A stretch of DNA of 64,000 nucleotides from Bryobacterales bacterium (GCA_003142185.1 PLOR01000095.1:62001-126000); one strand, 5' to 3'; numbered from the stretch's first letter, positions 51,061 to 60,516 are shown. Program-made: numbers and translations. The notes: a model not told the origin generated them from the letters alone.

Positions 51061-52764
51061 ATGGAGAATCCGAAGTTACGGGTCGCATTTCTTGTTGGCA
51101 GCGATAACCCCTCAACCAGGCGCAGTATCGAAGCGGTGTGCCGGTCGTCGGGCGTGGAACCGGCCGGTGTGTTGCTGGACACTGGGGTTGTCCCCTTCAA
51201 GCGGCGTCTCAAGCACCTGTCCCGAAACATTCGCGCGAACGGCTGGAGTTATCTCTTATTTAGAGCTGTTGAAGTGATTCGTAGGATAACTGACGCCGCG
51301 GTCGAGAATGCCCCGGTTTCCCGTGCGGAAGTGATGAGCGTTCTCAGAAGGGCTTTTCCCGATAGGTGCTTTACTCTGGCGGACCTGGGAGCAAGGTACG
51401 GCATGCGAGTTCATGCCGTGGGAAGCTTGAACGGCGCCAACGCGGTTCGCGTGTTGAGCGAATGCGGCGCCGACCTGGGCATCGTGCTGGGAACCCGCAT
51501 TCTTAAGCCCGGCACGTTTGGCGTCCCGCGAATGGGATGTATCAACCTCCACAAGGGGAGGGTGCCGGAGTATAGGGGCTTGCCGCCTGGGTTTTGGGAG
51601 CTTTACGATGGGGCGTTGTCGGCCGGCCTCACCGTGCACTTTGTCGACGAGGGTTTGGATACTGGCGATATCGTTGCCACCAGTACAGTACCCATTATGG
51701 GGACCGACACGCCCGAAAGCCTTGTGGAGAAACTGCACGAGGAAGGTGCGCGGCTGCTCGCCTCAGTAGTTTCCACGATCCGGAGCGGAAAAGCCAGTCC
51801 GCAACCACGCGAGAAGTTACCGCTCAAGCCCCGGACCCGGCCCACCAGAAAAGAGATCGGTTTGCTTCGGCGGCGTTTACCTCATTGGAAACACCGGGGC
51901 GACGTTTCGACGATTTTGCGAGATCTGTATCTTCTGTTTGTCTACTACTGTGGCATCTACTACATCGCCCGCCAACTTCACCGTCTGCTGTGGCGGTCAA
52001 GAGGTGCGATTTACTCCTACCATCGAGTCAACGATTATTCGAAGGATGTCCTGACCGTGGACACCATGACCTTTGCCGCTCAGTTGCTGGCGATCCGCAG
52101 CCGCTATCCGTTCTCCTCGACGGCCCACCTGGTCGATTGCATCCGGAACAAGAAGCCGGTCCAGCCGACGACTATCACCATCCAATTTGACGATTGTTAT
52201 CGGGATATTCTGACCAACGCCGCGCCCCTCATGAAAGCGCTAGGTATCCCGGCGTGCGCCTTCATTAGCAGCGGTTTCGTCGACACGGACCGGTCTTTCG
52301 CGCACGACGTCGCGCTATACCCTTTCACTTACGAAATGTTTCGATCCTCCGACATTCAAGCATGGGTGGCGCTGGGCTTTGATGTCGGGGCGCACACGGT
52401 TGACCACGTGGATCTCGGAAGATGCACGGTGGAAGCTGCCGAGTCGGAGGTCGTTGAGTGCGGCCGAGCGTTAGTGAGAATCATAGGCAAACCTATCGAT
52501 CTGTTCTCATTCCCCTTTGGACGAGTGGACAACATCCGCAATGAGACCAGACAGGCCATCTCGGCAGCCGGCTATGTCGCACTATTCTCCTCCCACGGCG
52601 GTGTGGTCGGCCCTCGCACAGATCCGTATGATATTCCAAGGATGGGAAGCTCCTATGAGTCATCGGCCCTCTATTGTCTACTGCAGATCGAGGGCCTTGC
52701 GCTGGGTCAGCTCACGGCGCCATTTCGGCGCAAAGGAAGTGATTCCGAGGAAGTTGCATGTTGA
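51061..52764 (+). CDS. Formyltransferase-polysaccharide deacetylase fusion
   Basis: 567 residues. N-terminal half (about 1-260) is a formyltransferase: INLHKGRVPEYRG has the His164 of the HxSLLP-like motif, and DEGLDTGDIVA is the later conserved region. C-terminal half (about 310-550) is a NodB-type deacetylase: TIQFDDCYRDI (Asp377-Asp378), GAHTVDHVDL (His445, His449) as metal ligands. The order resembles the split ArnA formyltransferase and ArnD deacetylase used on lipid-linked sugars. Substrate unknown. Composition is lower in GC than neighbours. Confidence 0.85.
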   Translation: MENPKLRVAFLVGSDNPSTRRSIEAVCRSSGVEPAGVLLDTGVVPFKRRLKHLSRNIRANGWSYLLFRAVEVIRRITDAAVENAPVSRAEVMSVLRRAFPDRCFTLADLGARYGMRVHAVGSLNGANAVRVLSECGADLGIVLGTRILKPGTFGVPRMGCINLHKGRVPEYRGLPPGFWELYDGALSAGLTVHFVDEGLDTGDIVATSTVPIMGTDTPESLVEKLHEEGARLLASVVSTIRSGKASPQPREKLPLKPRTRPTRKEIGLLRRRLPHWKHRGDVSTILRDLYLLFVYYCGIYYIARQLHRLLWRSRGAIYSYHRVNDYSKDVLTVDTMTFAAQLLAIRSRYPFSSTAHLVDCIRNKKPVQPTTITIQFDDCYRDILTNAAPLMKALGIPACAFISSGFVDTDRSFAHDVALYPFTYEMFRSSDIQAWVALGFDVGAHTVDHVDLGRCTVEAAESEVVECGRALVRIIGKPIDLFSFPFGRVDNIRNETRQAISAAGYVALFSSHGGVVGPRTDPYDIPRMGSSYESSALYCLLQIEGLALGQLTAPFRRKGSDSEEVAC

Positions 52765-52966
52765 CGCCCCGAGTTCGGTAGTCGACGGGTACCGCGAAAC
52801 CGGTCCCCTATTCTGAGACGCGGCCAAAGGGAGCGGTGAGCATTCCAATGCTTTCCGGCCCTCACGACGCTCTGCCCGCGTCTGGTACTTGCGTGACGCA
52901 CACGTGACCCAAGACCGGCGCGTTGCGTGCCGAGTGCTGGCCGCATATAATCTGAACAGGAGGCGC

Positions 52967-53329
52967 ATGTCCCCACTTGCGTCCGTCATCCTCCGCTGGT
53001 TGGCGCGTCTCTCAGCACTATTCTTTGCGTGTGTTTTCCTGCTGATTTTGGTTCGCGAATTCCTGGCGCCCCAGTCCGGCCCACCCTCGGGCTTTGTCGA
53101 ATGGGCCGGCGTCATTTTGCTGTTTATCGCCGTGGCCGGCATGATTCTGGCGTGGAAGTGGGACCTGACCGGCGCCCTGATTGCGCTGGCCGCGCTGGTG
53201 CTGCACATCTCACTGGTTCGCGACCGCACCTACGCGGTCGTCTGGCTCGCCGCCATACCCGCAGTGCTGTACCTGGCCGATTGGTTGCTGCGGCGGTCCC
53301 GGACCCCTGCACGAAACACCACGCCTTGA
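52967..53329 (+). CDS. Hypothetical membrane protein
   Basis: 120 residues from the ATG at 52967 with AGGAGG just upstream. Three or four hydrophobic helices (SVILRWLARLSALFFACVFLLILV, VILLFIAVAGMILAWKW, WLAAIPAVLYLADWLL). No family recognised. Confidence 0.6.
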   Translation: MSPLASVILRWLARLSALFFACVFLLILVREFLAPQSGPPSGFVEWAGVILLFIAVAGMILAWKWDLTGALIALAALVLHISLVRDRTYAVVWLAAIPAVLYLADWLLRRSRTPARNTTP

Positions 53330-53486
53330 CGCCGGCCGCCGTGAGCGAACCCGCTCGTCGCTTCCCTCTCGCACCCTCTACACTCGAGTCGCTTGACAGA
53401 ACGGGAGTCGGAGCGTACCATTCTTAGAGTCGTTGCGGTCTGTCAGCAACGGCACTTGGCAAGCGGTGGTTTGTGGGGGACCCCGT

Positions 53487-53996
53487 ATGACATTCCAGAT
53501 CGGCGACAAGGTCGTCTATCCCAATCAGGGCGTTGGGATCATCGAGAACATCAGCACCCGATCCTTCGGATCCGCCTTCGAAAAGTTCTACCTGTTGCGG
53601 CTCGGTCTCAACAGCATTACGGTGCTGGTGCCGCTTTCCAACGCCGCCAATATCGGCCTGCGGCGGGTGACCAAGGATCGGGAGATCTCGCGTGTGCTCT
53701 CTTTCCTTTCCTACGGAGAGTGCTCGATCCATCCGGATTGGAAGGTTCGTTGCAAAGAAAACACGGAGAAGATGCAAATCGGCAGCCTGCTACAGGCGGC
53801 GCAGGTGTTCAAGGCGCTGCTGCTTCTGCAAACCGAGAAGCAGCTCTCGTTCCGCGAGAAGAAGATGATGGAGCGCGCGCGGCACATGCTGGTCTCGGAG
53901 ATCTCGCTGGCGCGCGGGGTTCCGGGCGTGCACGCCGTCAATCTCCTGGAGCGGGCGGTTGCCAAGGCTGGACTCAAGCTGCCGCCGCTATCCTGA
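53487..53996 (+). CDS. carD: CarD-family transcriptional regulator
   Basis: 169 residues from the ATG at 53487 (GGGGGA upstream). N-terminal CarD/TRCF RNAP-interacting domain (FQIGDKVVYPNQGVGIIENI), then a helical C-terminal DNA-contacting domain (KQLSFREKKMMERARHMLVSEI). Stabilises open promoter complexes, often for rRNA and stress genes. Confidence 0.9.
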   Translation: MTFQIGDKVVYPNQGVGIIENISTRSFGSAFEKFYLLRLGLNSITVLVPLSNAANIGLRRVTKDREISRVLSFLSYGECSIHPDWKVRCKENTEKMQIGSLLQAAQVFKALLLLQTEKQLSFREKKMMERARHMLVSEISLARGVPGVHAVNLLERAVAKAGLKLPPLS

Positions 53997-54002
53997 AGCC
54001 AT

Positions 54003-54031
54003 TGGTGGGGCATGCTTTAGCTTGCCAACGC
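54003..54031. repeat. GTGGGGCATGCTTTAGC repeat after carD
   Basis: Second copy of the element at 34905; ends TAGCTTGCCAACG instead. Confidence 0.5.
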
Positions 54032-54100
54032 CCGCTCGCGGGCGGATTGTTTCATAGCCTCTCACGACGAGCGCCTACGGTGCGATCCTAAAGAAGAGTT

Positions 54101-54739
54101 ATGCGCGGCTCTCTTCCATCGGGCGTGATCCAAGGTCCACCCCCTCCGCCCGTGGACTGGGGCGGAGGCGACGGCAGCGGTCCGGAGGGACGCGGCGCGG
54201 ACCGGCGCGCGTCGTTCATCGGCCTGTTCGTCTTGCTGGCCGCCACCGGCATGGTTTTCGTAGCCCTGAGCATGGCCTTTTGGATGCGCCACAGCACATC
54301 CGACGACTGGATTGCCATGCGCAAACCGCCGCTGCTGTGGGTGAACACGGCGGTGCTGCTAGCGTCGAGCGCGGTTCTCGATCGTGCGCGGGTGGCTCTC
54401 AAAAGGGGCCAGCGCGACGGCTTCAACTTCTGGTGGACCGCCGCGACCGCGCTGGGCATCGCGTTCCTGATCGGGCAGGCAATTGTCTGGCATCAGCTCT
54501 CCAACGCCGGCGTGTTCATCGCCAGCAGCCCCACCAGTTCGTTCTTTTACCTGCTGACGGCGGCCCACGCGGTGCATTTGCTGGGCGGGGTGGCGGCGCT
54601 GATCTACGTGGACGTCCAGGCGCTACGCTTGCGGCTGGGGCCGGCCAAGCGGACCATCATCGACGTCACCGCCGTGTTCTGGCATTTTCTGGATGGCGTG
54701 TGGCTGTATCTGATGGTGCTGCTGTACGTGTGGGGGTGA
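54101..54739 (+). CDS. Cytochrome c oxidase subunit III-like protein
   Basis: 212 residues, about five helices after a Pro/Gly-rich cytoplasmic start. LSMAFWMRH and IWHQLSNAGVFIASSP..SFFYLLTAAHAVHLLGG, VTAVFWHFLDGVWLYL match subunit III/CyoC landmarks. No subunit I, II or IV is nearby, so it is an orphan. Could serve a distant oxidase. Confidence 0.85.
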   Translation: MRGSLPSGVIQGPPPPPVDWGGGDGSGPEGRGADRRASFIGLFVLLAATGMVFVALSMAFWMRHSTSDDWIAMRKPPLLWVNTAVLLASSAVLDRARVALKRGQRDGFNFWWTAATALGIAFLIGQAIVWHQLSNAGVFIASSPTSSFFYLLTAAHAVHLLGGVAALIYVDVQALRLRLGPAKRTIIDVTAVFWHFLDGVWLYLMVLLYVWG

Positions 54740-54741
54740 GT

Positions 54742-54787
54742 CGTGGCGCGGGCCGTCAGTCCTGCTGTGTCGAGAGTCATCTCGATA
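54742..54787. repeat. Family A composite hairpin element, reversed
   Basis: CGTGGCGC start, CCGTCAGTCCTGCTG, then TGTCGAGAGTCATCTCGA. Opposite orientation to the copies at 11545 and 19976. Confidence 0.7.
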
Positions 54788-54828
54788 TTTCTTGTCTCGA
54801 TGCGCGCCAGAACCCCCGCGCCGCCGCG

Positions 54829-55653
54829 CTATCGATCGCGCAAAGCCTGCTCGTAAACCTCTCTTTTCGAGAGGCCGCGGCGGCGGGCAACCTGTTTAAT
54901 GGCGTCCATGCGCGCGGCGCCGGCACGGACGAGTTCGTCCACAGCGTCGCCAACTGGCGTATCGTCGGGCAGCGGCGCCACCGCCTTACCCACCAGCAGC
55001 GTGAACTCGCCTTTGATGGAGCCGCGCGCGGCGAGCTGGGCGTGCACTTCGACGGCGGAGCCACGCAGGAATTCCTCATGCACCTTGGTCAGTTCGCGCG
55101 CAGCCACCACCGGCCTGGCCCCGAGCACCTGCGCGATCGCCTCCAGCGTCTCCAGCACACGGTGCGGCGCCTCATAGAAAATCAGCGTGGCGGGTTCTTC
55201 TTTAAGGCCTTCCAGGGCCCTGGCGCGCTGGCCGGATTTGGCCGGCAGAAAACCCGCGAAGTGAAAAGCGTCGGTGGGAAGGCCGGAAGCCGCCAGCGCG
55301 GCCAGCGCGGCGGAAGGGCCGGGGATCGGTTCCACCGGGATGCCGGCCTCTATCGCCGCCCGCACCAGCCGGTAGCCTGGGTCGGAGACCAGCGGCATGC
55401 CGGCATCGGAGACCAGGGCCACCGAAGCACCGGCGAGCAGGCGCTCGGCCAGCTCGGCGGCGCGCTGCGCCTCGTTGTGTTCGTGGTAGCTGATGGTGGG
55501 TTTGGAAATAGCGTAGTGGTCGAGCAGCTTGCGGGTCTGGCGTGTGTCCTCGCAAGCGATCAGATCCACCTCGCCGAGCACGCGCACCGCGCGATAGGTG
55601 ATGTCTTCCAGGTTGCCTATGGGTGTCGCTACCAGGTACAGCCTGCCGGGCAT
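54829..55653 (-). CDS. rsmI: 16S rRNA (cytidine(1402)-2'-O)-methyltransferase
   Basis: 274 residues from the ATG at 55653; a longer frame upstream is rejected. Methylates C1402 in the decoding centre. LYLVATPIGNLEDITYRAVRVL, CEDTRQTRKLL, ALVSDAGMPLVSDPG, IPGPSAALAAL are family blocks of the SAM-binding fold. Converges on the cox3-like gene. Confidence 0.94.
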   Translation of the reverse strand: MPGRLYLVATPIGNLEDITYRAVRVLGEVDLIACEDTRQTRKLLDHYAISKPTISYHEHNEAQRAAELAERLLAGASVALVSDAGMPLVSDPGYRLVRAAIEAGIPVEPIPGPSAALAALAASGLPTDAFHFAGFLPAKSGQRARALEGLKEEPATLIFYEAPHRVLETLEAIAQVLGARPVVAARELTKVHEEFLRGSAVEVHAQLAARGSIKGEFTLLVGKAVAPLPDDTPVGDAVDELVRAGAARMDAIKQVARRRGLSKREVYEQALRDR

Positions 55654-55735
55654 GACTTTGAGTATGCCGCAAAAGATGGAGCGGGTGCGGAACGTCGAAT
55701 TCCCGCGGGCCGCGATTCGTGCCACACTACTCTTT

Positions 55736-56668
55736 ATGAAACAGATCTACGCTGCTCTGATTCTCGCCGCCGCGTTCGCCGTTTTCGCCCTCCCGCTGCG
55801 GGGTGCCAGCCCGCTCGCCGGACGCTGGGACATCACGGTCACTACCCCGCACGGCACGCTGGTCGATTGGCTGGGCGTGACCGAAAAAGATGGCGCCCTC
55901 GATATCTGGTATCAGCCGCCCGGTGGCAATGTGTACCAGGTGAAGAATTACAAGGCAAACGGAGCGCACTTGAGCCTCGTCCTCCAGGAAGCCAACGGCA
56001 CCCAAACCGCCTTGACGTGGGACGTGGACGCGAGCGGCGACAAGCTGTCGGGCAGCCAGAAGCGGGGAGACTCAATCGGCCAGGTGATCGGCGTGCGCGC
56101 GCCAGCGCTGGTGCGGCCGGAGCCTAAATCCTGGAGCGCCCCCGAGCCGCTCTTCAATGGCAAGGACCTCACCGGTTGGGAACCGCTCGACCCGGCGCAC
56201 AACCACTGGGTGGCGAAGAATGGCGAACTTGTGAATGAAGCGCATGGTGCCAATTTGCGAACTACGCGTGCCTTCGATGACTTCAAGTTACACATTGAAT
56301 TCAATTGCCCAGATGACGGCAACAGCGGAGTTTATCTGCGCGGAAGATACGAAGTGCAGATCGAATATGAGCCGCTCACATCCAATCCGCCCGAGCGCCG
56401 AATCGGCTCGGTCTATGGATTCCTGACGCCGTCGGTGGAGATGCCGCGCATACCGGGCCAATGGGAGAGCTACGACGTGACCCTGGTGGGACGGATTGTG
56501 ACCGTGGTACGCGACGGCGTGACGATTCTCGACAAGCAGGAAATCCGCGGCACGACCGGCGGTGCGCTCGATTCCAACGAAGGCGCGCCCGGCCCGATCT
56601 ATTTGCAAGGCGACCACACCGGCGGCCTGCTCTTCCGCAACATCACGGTGCAGGTGGCGCAGCGCTAG
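55736..56668 (+). CDS. Secreted DUF1080 (3-keto-disaccharide hydrolase-like) protein
   Basis: 310 residues from the ATG at 55736, with signal peptide (LAAAFAVFALPLRGA). Residues about 25-125 are an unassigned beta-rich domain (WDITVTTPHGTLVDWLGVTE); residues 130-310 are DUF1080, a concanavalin-like fold (LFNGKDLTGWEP, DFKLHIEFNCPDDGNSGVYLRGRYEVQI, GPIYLQGDHTGGLLFRNI). Likely carbohydrate-directed; substrate inferred. Confidence 0.83.
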   Translation: MKQIYAALILAAAFAVFALPLRGASPLAGRWDITVTTPHGTLVDWLGVTEKDGALDIWYQPPGGNVYQVKNYKANGAHLSLVLQEANGTQTALTWDVDASGDKLSGSQKRGDSIGQVIGVRAPALVRPEPKSWSAPEPLFNGKDLTGWEPLDPAHNHWVAKNGELVNEAHGANLRTTRAFDDFKLHIEFNCPDDGNSGVYLRGRYEVQIEYEPLTSNPPERRIGSVYGFLTPSVEMPRIPGQWESYDVTLVGRIVTVVRDGVTILDKQEIRGTTGGALDSNEGAPGPIYLQGDHTGGLLFRNITVQVAQR

Positions 56669-56694
56669 GGTGCTTGGGCTCTCCCGCGAAGAAA

Positions 56695-56764
56695 AGTCGA
56701 GATGACTCTCGGCTCAGCAGGCTTGACAGCCGGCTTGACAGCCTGCTTGACAGCCTGCGCCACG
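56695..56764. repeat. Family A element with triplicated core
   Basis: TCGAGATGACTCTCG, then GGCTTGACAGCC-GGCTTGACAGCC-TGCTTGACAGCC as three tandem units, and GCGCCACG. Ends just before the promoter area of the VWFA protein. Confidence 0.75.
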
Positions 56765-56819
56765 CAACGAATGCTCCCGCTGGCGCGTCTTCTGCTATAG
56801 TTTCGTCACAGGAAGGCCT

Positions 56820-57923
56820 ATGCAAACTCTTCGAATTGTTGTGTGCGTCAGCGCACTGGCGGCGCTGGCCGGATTTGTCAACGCGCAAGACCAGGGCCCG
56901 CTCAACGGCCCGGGGCAGCCCGTGGCCAAGCCGAAGCAACCGGCGGACGCGAGCGGTCAGCCCGCCGATCAGGCGCCTATCCCTTCGCAGTACAAGCGCA
57001 ACCCGGATGCTGGCGTAACGCCGACCTTCAAGAGCGACGTGGATATCGTGACTCTTGACGTGGCGGTGATCGGCCCCAACGGGCAATTTATTCCGCAGAT
57101 CCCGGGGGGCAACTTCCGCGTGCTGGAAGACAACGTGCCCCAGCAGGTCCGCAAGGTGGATATGGCGCAGGCCCCGCTGACGGTTGCGCTGCTGGTGGAG
57201 TTCAGCGCGCGGTATCAGACCCTCTATAGCGGGGCATGGTTCCAGACGCAGCAACTGGTTTGGACGTTTGCCAGCTCGCTCAAGCCGGAGGATTACTGCG
57301 CGGTGATCACCTACGCGATGAGGCCGGAAATCCTGACCGACTTCACGGCCGACAAGCGGAAGATTCAGGAGGCGTTGCAGCAGTTGACCATTCCGGCGTG
57401 GCACGAAACCAACATGTTCGACGCGGTGACGGACACGGCGGAGCGCATGTCTGCAATCGAAGGCAGGAAGGCGATTCTGCTCATCACCACCGGAATCGAC
57501 ACCTTCAGCAAGCTCACCTACGACCAAACGCGCAAGAAGTTGCAGGAAGCGGGTGTGCCGGTCTACTCCATTTCGCTGATGGGGTTGCAACGCGAAATGA
57601 TGAGTAGGGAGCCGATCGGTTTTTTACAGGCGGACAACGAACTCAACACGTTCGCGAAGGAGACCGGGGGAAGAGCGTTTTTTCCCAAGTTTCAGGGCGA
57701 GTACCCGGCGATGTTTGGCGACGTCCGCCAGGCGCTGGGCACGCAGTACGTGATCACCTATTCGTCGAGCAACAAGGCGCACGACGGGACGTTCCGCAAA
57801 ATCAAGGTGGAACTGGTTGACCCGAACGGCAAGCCGCTGCCCATCAAGGACCAAAAGGGCAAGCCGGTCAAGTACGCGATCCTCACCAAGTCCGGATACA
57901 AGGCGCCCCGCGAAGTGGAATAG
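56820..57923 (+). CDS. VWFA-related secreted protein (TIGR03436-like)
   Basis: 367 residues. Signal peptide to about residue 24, then a Pro/Gln-rich segment, then the acidobacterial domain (VDIVTLDVAVIGPNGQFI, FRVLEDNVPQQV) leading into an A domain. The metal-site motif is degenerate (LLVEFSARYQ, Glu replacing the first Asp and Arg the last Ser). Later ILLITTGIDTFSKLTYDQTRKKLQEAGVPVYSISL and QYVITYSSSN are standard. A second copy of this family in the window (see 17795-19936), without a neighbouring receptor. Confidence 0.85.
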   Translation: MQTLRIVVCVSALAALAGFVNAQDQGPLNGPGQPVAKPKQPADASGQPADQAPIPSQYKRNPDAGVTPTFKSDVDIVTLDVAVIGPNGQFIPQIPGGNFRVLEDNVPQQVRKVDMAQAPLTVALLVEFSARYQTLYSGAWFQTQQLVWTFASSLKPEDYCAVITYAMRPEILTDFTADKRKIQEALQQLTIPAWHETNMFDAVTDTAERMSAIEGRKAILLITTGIDTFSKLTYDQTRKKLQEAGVPVYSISLMGLQREMMSREPIGFLQADNELNTFAKETGGRAFFPKFQGEYPAMFGDVRQALGTQYVITYSSSNKAHDGTFRKIKVELVDPNGKPLPIKDQKGKPVKYAILTKSGYKAPREVE

Positions 57924-57960
57924 GGCCGGCGTTCGACAGCCCGGATGCTACACTAGCGGG

Positions 57961-59037
57961 TTGTCGAATCAATTCGAACGCGCTGGACGGTGGTTTCTGG
58001 AGTCCGGCATCCAACTCGCCGATGGCGGCGTGGCCCGTTATTACCGCGCGGACACACGGCAGAATCGCCCGGTTTCGACCGAAATCACCGGCTACGCGAT
58101 CAGCGCGCTGGTCTACCTGAACGAGCTGACCGGCGACCAGCGTTACCTGGACCGGGCGCTGGCCGCGGCGCGTTTCCTGGTGCGCGATGCGTGGCGGGCG
58201 GATTTGTGCGCGATGGCGTTTGAGACCGATCCACCGGCCCTGTCTTATTTCTTCGATTGCGGCATCATCGTTCGGGGGTTGCTAGCCGCGTGGCGCGCAA
58301 TGCGGACCGGGGAGTTTCTCGATTGCGCCGTGGCGGTGGGCCGCTCGATGGCACGGGATTTTCGCGCCGCCGATGGCTGGCATCCGATTCTGACACTGCC
58401 CGCCAAAACGCCGGCCAGCCGTGACGCCGCGAGCTGGTCGCGGCTGCCTGGTTGCTATCAGTTGAAGTCCGCCATGGCCTGGTGGGACCTTTACCGGGCC
58501 ACCGGCGACACAGCGTTTCGCGAATTGTACCAGGAGTCGATCGAGCCGGCGCTGTCCAACTCCGCCAGCTTCTTTCCGGATGGCGCCAGCCGGCCGAAAA
58601 CCATGGATCGCCTGCACGCCTACCTGTATTTTCTGGAAGGCCTGATGCCGGTGTTAGTGGGTTCGCCAGAGAGCGCCGAAGCTCGCTGCGCGCTGGCCCT
58701 GGCCGGCGGCATCCGCCAGGCGTCGTGCCTGCTCCATGACATTGAGCCCGAGTTCGCGCGCGCCGACGTTTACGCGCAGTTGCTGCGGATTCGCATTCTG
58801 GCCGACGCCGCTGGAGTGGTGCCGCTCGATCGCGAAGCCGCCGCTCGCGAGGCGCGCTCGCTCGCCGAATTCCAGGCTGCTTCCGCCGATCCGCGCATCG
58901 ACGGAGGATACTGGTTCGGCCGCAGGAACGGAGCGTGGCTGCTCCACGTCAACCCGGTCTCGACGGCGTTCGCGATCGAAGCGCTGGATCTTTGGGAGCG
59001 GCACGCTGGCGCTGAGCCCGGCCGGCCGCTGATCTGA
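57961..59037 (+). CDS. Alpha/alpha-toroid protein, possible glycoside-active
   Basis: 358 residues from a TTG at 57961. Repeated helical hairpins (VYLNELTGDQRYLDRALAAARFLVRDAW, AMAWWDLYRATGDTAFRELY, WLLHVNPVSTAFAIEALDLW) fit a six-hairpin barrel. Such folds occur in glycosidases and epimerases. No catalytic residues can be assigned. Followed by a glycosyltransferase, so a role in polysaccharide handling is plausible. Confidence 0.55.
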   Translation: MSNQFERAGRWFLESGIQLADGGVARYYRADTRQNRPVSTEITGYAISALVYLNELTGDQRYLDRALAAARFLVRDAWRADLCAMAFETDPPALSYFFDCGIIVRGLLAAWRAMRTGEFLDCAVAVGRSMARDFRAADGWHPILTLPAKTPASRDAASWSRLPGCYQLKSAMAWWDLYRATGDTAFRELYQESIEPALSNSASFFPDGASRPKTMDRLHAYLYFLEGLMPVLVGSPESAEARCALALAGGIRQASCLLHDIEPEFARADVYAQLLRIRILADAAGVVPLDREAAAREARSLAEFQAASADPRIDGGYWFGRRNGAWLLHVNPVSTAFAIEALDLWERHAGAEPGRPLI

Positions 59038-59068
59038 CCATGCTCAATCCTGCATTTCCGTCCGCCAT

Positions 59069-59121
59069 CGTGGCGCAGGCTGTCCTGCCTGCTGAGCCGA
59101 GAGAGGTCTCGACATTTCTTG
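59069..59121. repeat. Family A composite hairpin element, reversed
   Basis: CGTGGCGC, AGGCTGTCCTGCCT, then CCGAGAGAGGTCTCGACA. Sits between the toroid protein and GT2 genes. Confidence 0.7.
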
Positions 59122-59146
59122 CCGCACTTTCTGGAGTCGAGCGTTA

Positions 59147-60403
59147 GTGATAAAAGCCGCCTATGCCGCCGCTCGCCTGGCAGGATGGGCGCGCCCTGTG
59201 CGGCGCGGCGCTGGAACTGTTCCGCTTGCCGCCAACACCGCCAGCGCCGGAATTTCGGTGGTGATCCCGTCGCGCGATGGGAAGGCGCTGCTGGAAGATC
59301 GGCTCGCCGGCATCGCGGCAGATCTGGCGGGCGTTTCGGGCGAGATCATCGTCATCGACAATGGATCGAGCGACGGCACCGCGGAATGGCTCCGCGGCAC
59401 GTACCCGCAAGTTGTGATCGAGGTCTCGCCCGAGCCGCTTTCCTTCTCTGGCGCCGTGAATCGAGGCATCAGGCTCTCCCGTTTCTCTCACGTCTGCCTG
59501 CTCAACAACGATATGCGGATCGATCCGGGCTTCTTCGCCGCTTTGCTCAAGGCGTTTCGTGCGGTGCCGGACCTGTTCTGCGCCACGGCGCAGATACGCT
59601 TCCCGCCCCGCGTGCGCCGCGAAGAGACCGGCAAGGCGGTGATGGCGCAGGCCGCACCGGAGGATTTCCCCGTCCGCTGCGATGAGCCTTTGGCTGGCGA
59701 GGACGGCACCTGGGTGCTTTACGGCAGTGGCGGCTGCTCGGCTTACGATGCCGCCAAACTGCGCGCGCTGGGCGGGGTGGACGAGGCCTACGCGCCGGCG
59801 TATGTGGAAGACCTCGACCTGGGCTATCGCGCCTGGCTGCGCGGCTGGCCCAGCGTATACATAGCGGACGCCGTGGTGGAGCACCGGCACCGTGCCACCA
59901 CGTCGCGGTATTACAGCGAAGAGCAACTAGCCGCGATATTGGAGGTGAACTACCTGAGGTTTCTGGTGCGCGCGGTAGCCAGTCCGCGGGTTTTTCGGCG
60001 GCTGTGGCGGCAGGCGCTCGACCGGTTGCGATTGCGCGCTGCGCGCGATCCGGCGGCGCGCGCCGCGTTGCGCGGCGCAGCCCGATTGGCGCTCGATGGC
60101 GGGCCTGCCCGTGCGCCGGCCGCTGGCGAGGAATCGCTGCTGGCGCTGACGGATGGTTCAGTCGCCTGTTTCCCCGGCAGGGCGGCATCCGGAAAACCGC
60201 CGGTTCTGGTCACCGCGCGGGGGTTCGAATCCGCCACGACTGATGAAAGAGGCCACGCGGTCTTGTTGGTTCGCGTCAGCCAACTCGAGCCGCCGCCCGC
60301 CAGCCTGCTGGCCCGCTACGCCGAGATCGTCGAGGCTCGCACCGACGGGGCCTTCGATGCCGCCGCGCAGTGGATCAAGCACAAGTGGCGGATGAGGGAT
60401 TGA
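59147..60403 (+). CDS. Glycosyltransferase family 2 protein
   Basis: 418 residues from a GTG at 59147. GT-A fold: SVVIPSRDGKALLEDRL, IVIDNGSSDGTAEWLR, LLNNDMRIDPGFF (acidic metal site) and YVEDLDLGYRAWLRGW. A C-terminal helical and beta extension (about 290-418) follows. Probably adds a sugar to a lipid- or protein-linked glycan. Confidence 0.88.
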   Translation: MIKAAYAAARLAGWARPVRRGAGTVPLAANTASAGISVVIPSRDGKALLEDRLAGIAADLAGVSGEIIVIDNGSSDGTAEWLRGTYPQVVIEVSPEPLSFSGAVNRGIRLSRFSHVCLLNNDMRIDPGFFAALLKAFRAVPDLFCATAQIRFPPRVRREETGKAVMAQAAPEDFPVRCDEPLAGEDGTWVLYGSGGCSAYDAAKLRALGGVDEAYAPAYVEDLDLGYRAWLRGWPSVYIADAVVEHRHRATTSRYYSEEQLAAILEVNYLRFLVRAVASPRVFRRLWRQALDRLRLRAARDPAARAALRGAARLALDGGPARAPAAGEESLLALTDGSVACFPGRAASGKPPVLVTARGFESATTDERGHAVLLVRVSQLEPPPASLLARYAEIVEARTDGAFDAAAQWIKHKWRMRD

Positions 60404-60414
60404 AAAATCGAGCA

Positions 60415-60439
60415 TTCGCAGGTCGGGGACCTGCGCCAC
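60415..60439. repeat. Family D palindrome after GT2
   Basis: GCAGGTCGGGGACCTGC, the canonical form of family D. Confidence 0.65.
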
Positions 60440-60516
60440 ATCCCACGCCCAAACGCGCGCCATCTTCTATAATGATGTTTCTTCATCTAAAACAATTTCA
60501 CTCTTAAGGAGTATGC

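Noticed and set aside
54280-56127. 615-codon open frame on the plus strand
   Set aside because: Shadow of the oxidase subunit III, rsmI and DUF1080 genes in other frames; its translation has no family match and contains Arg/Gly-rich runs.
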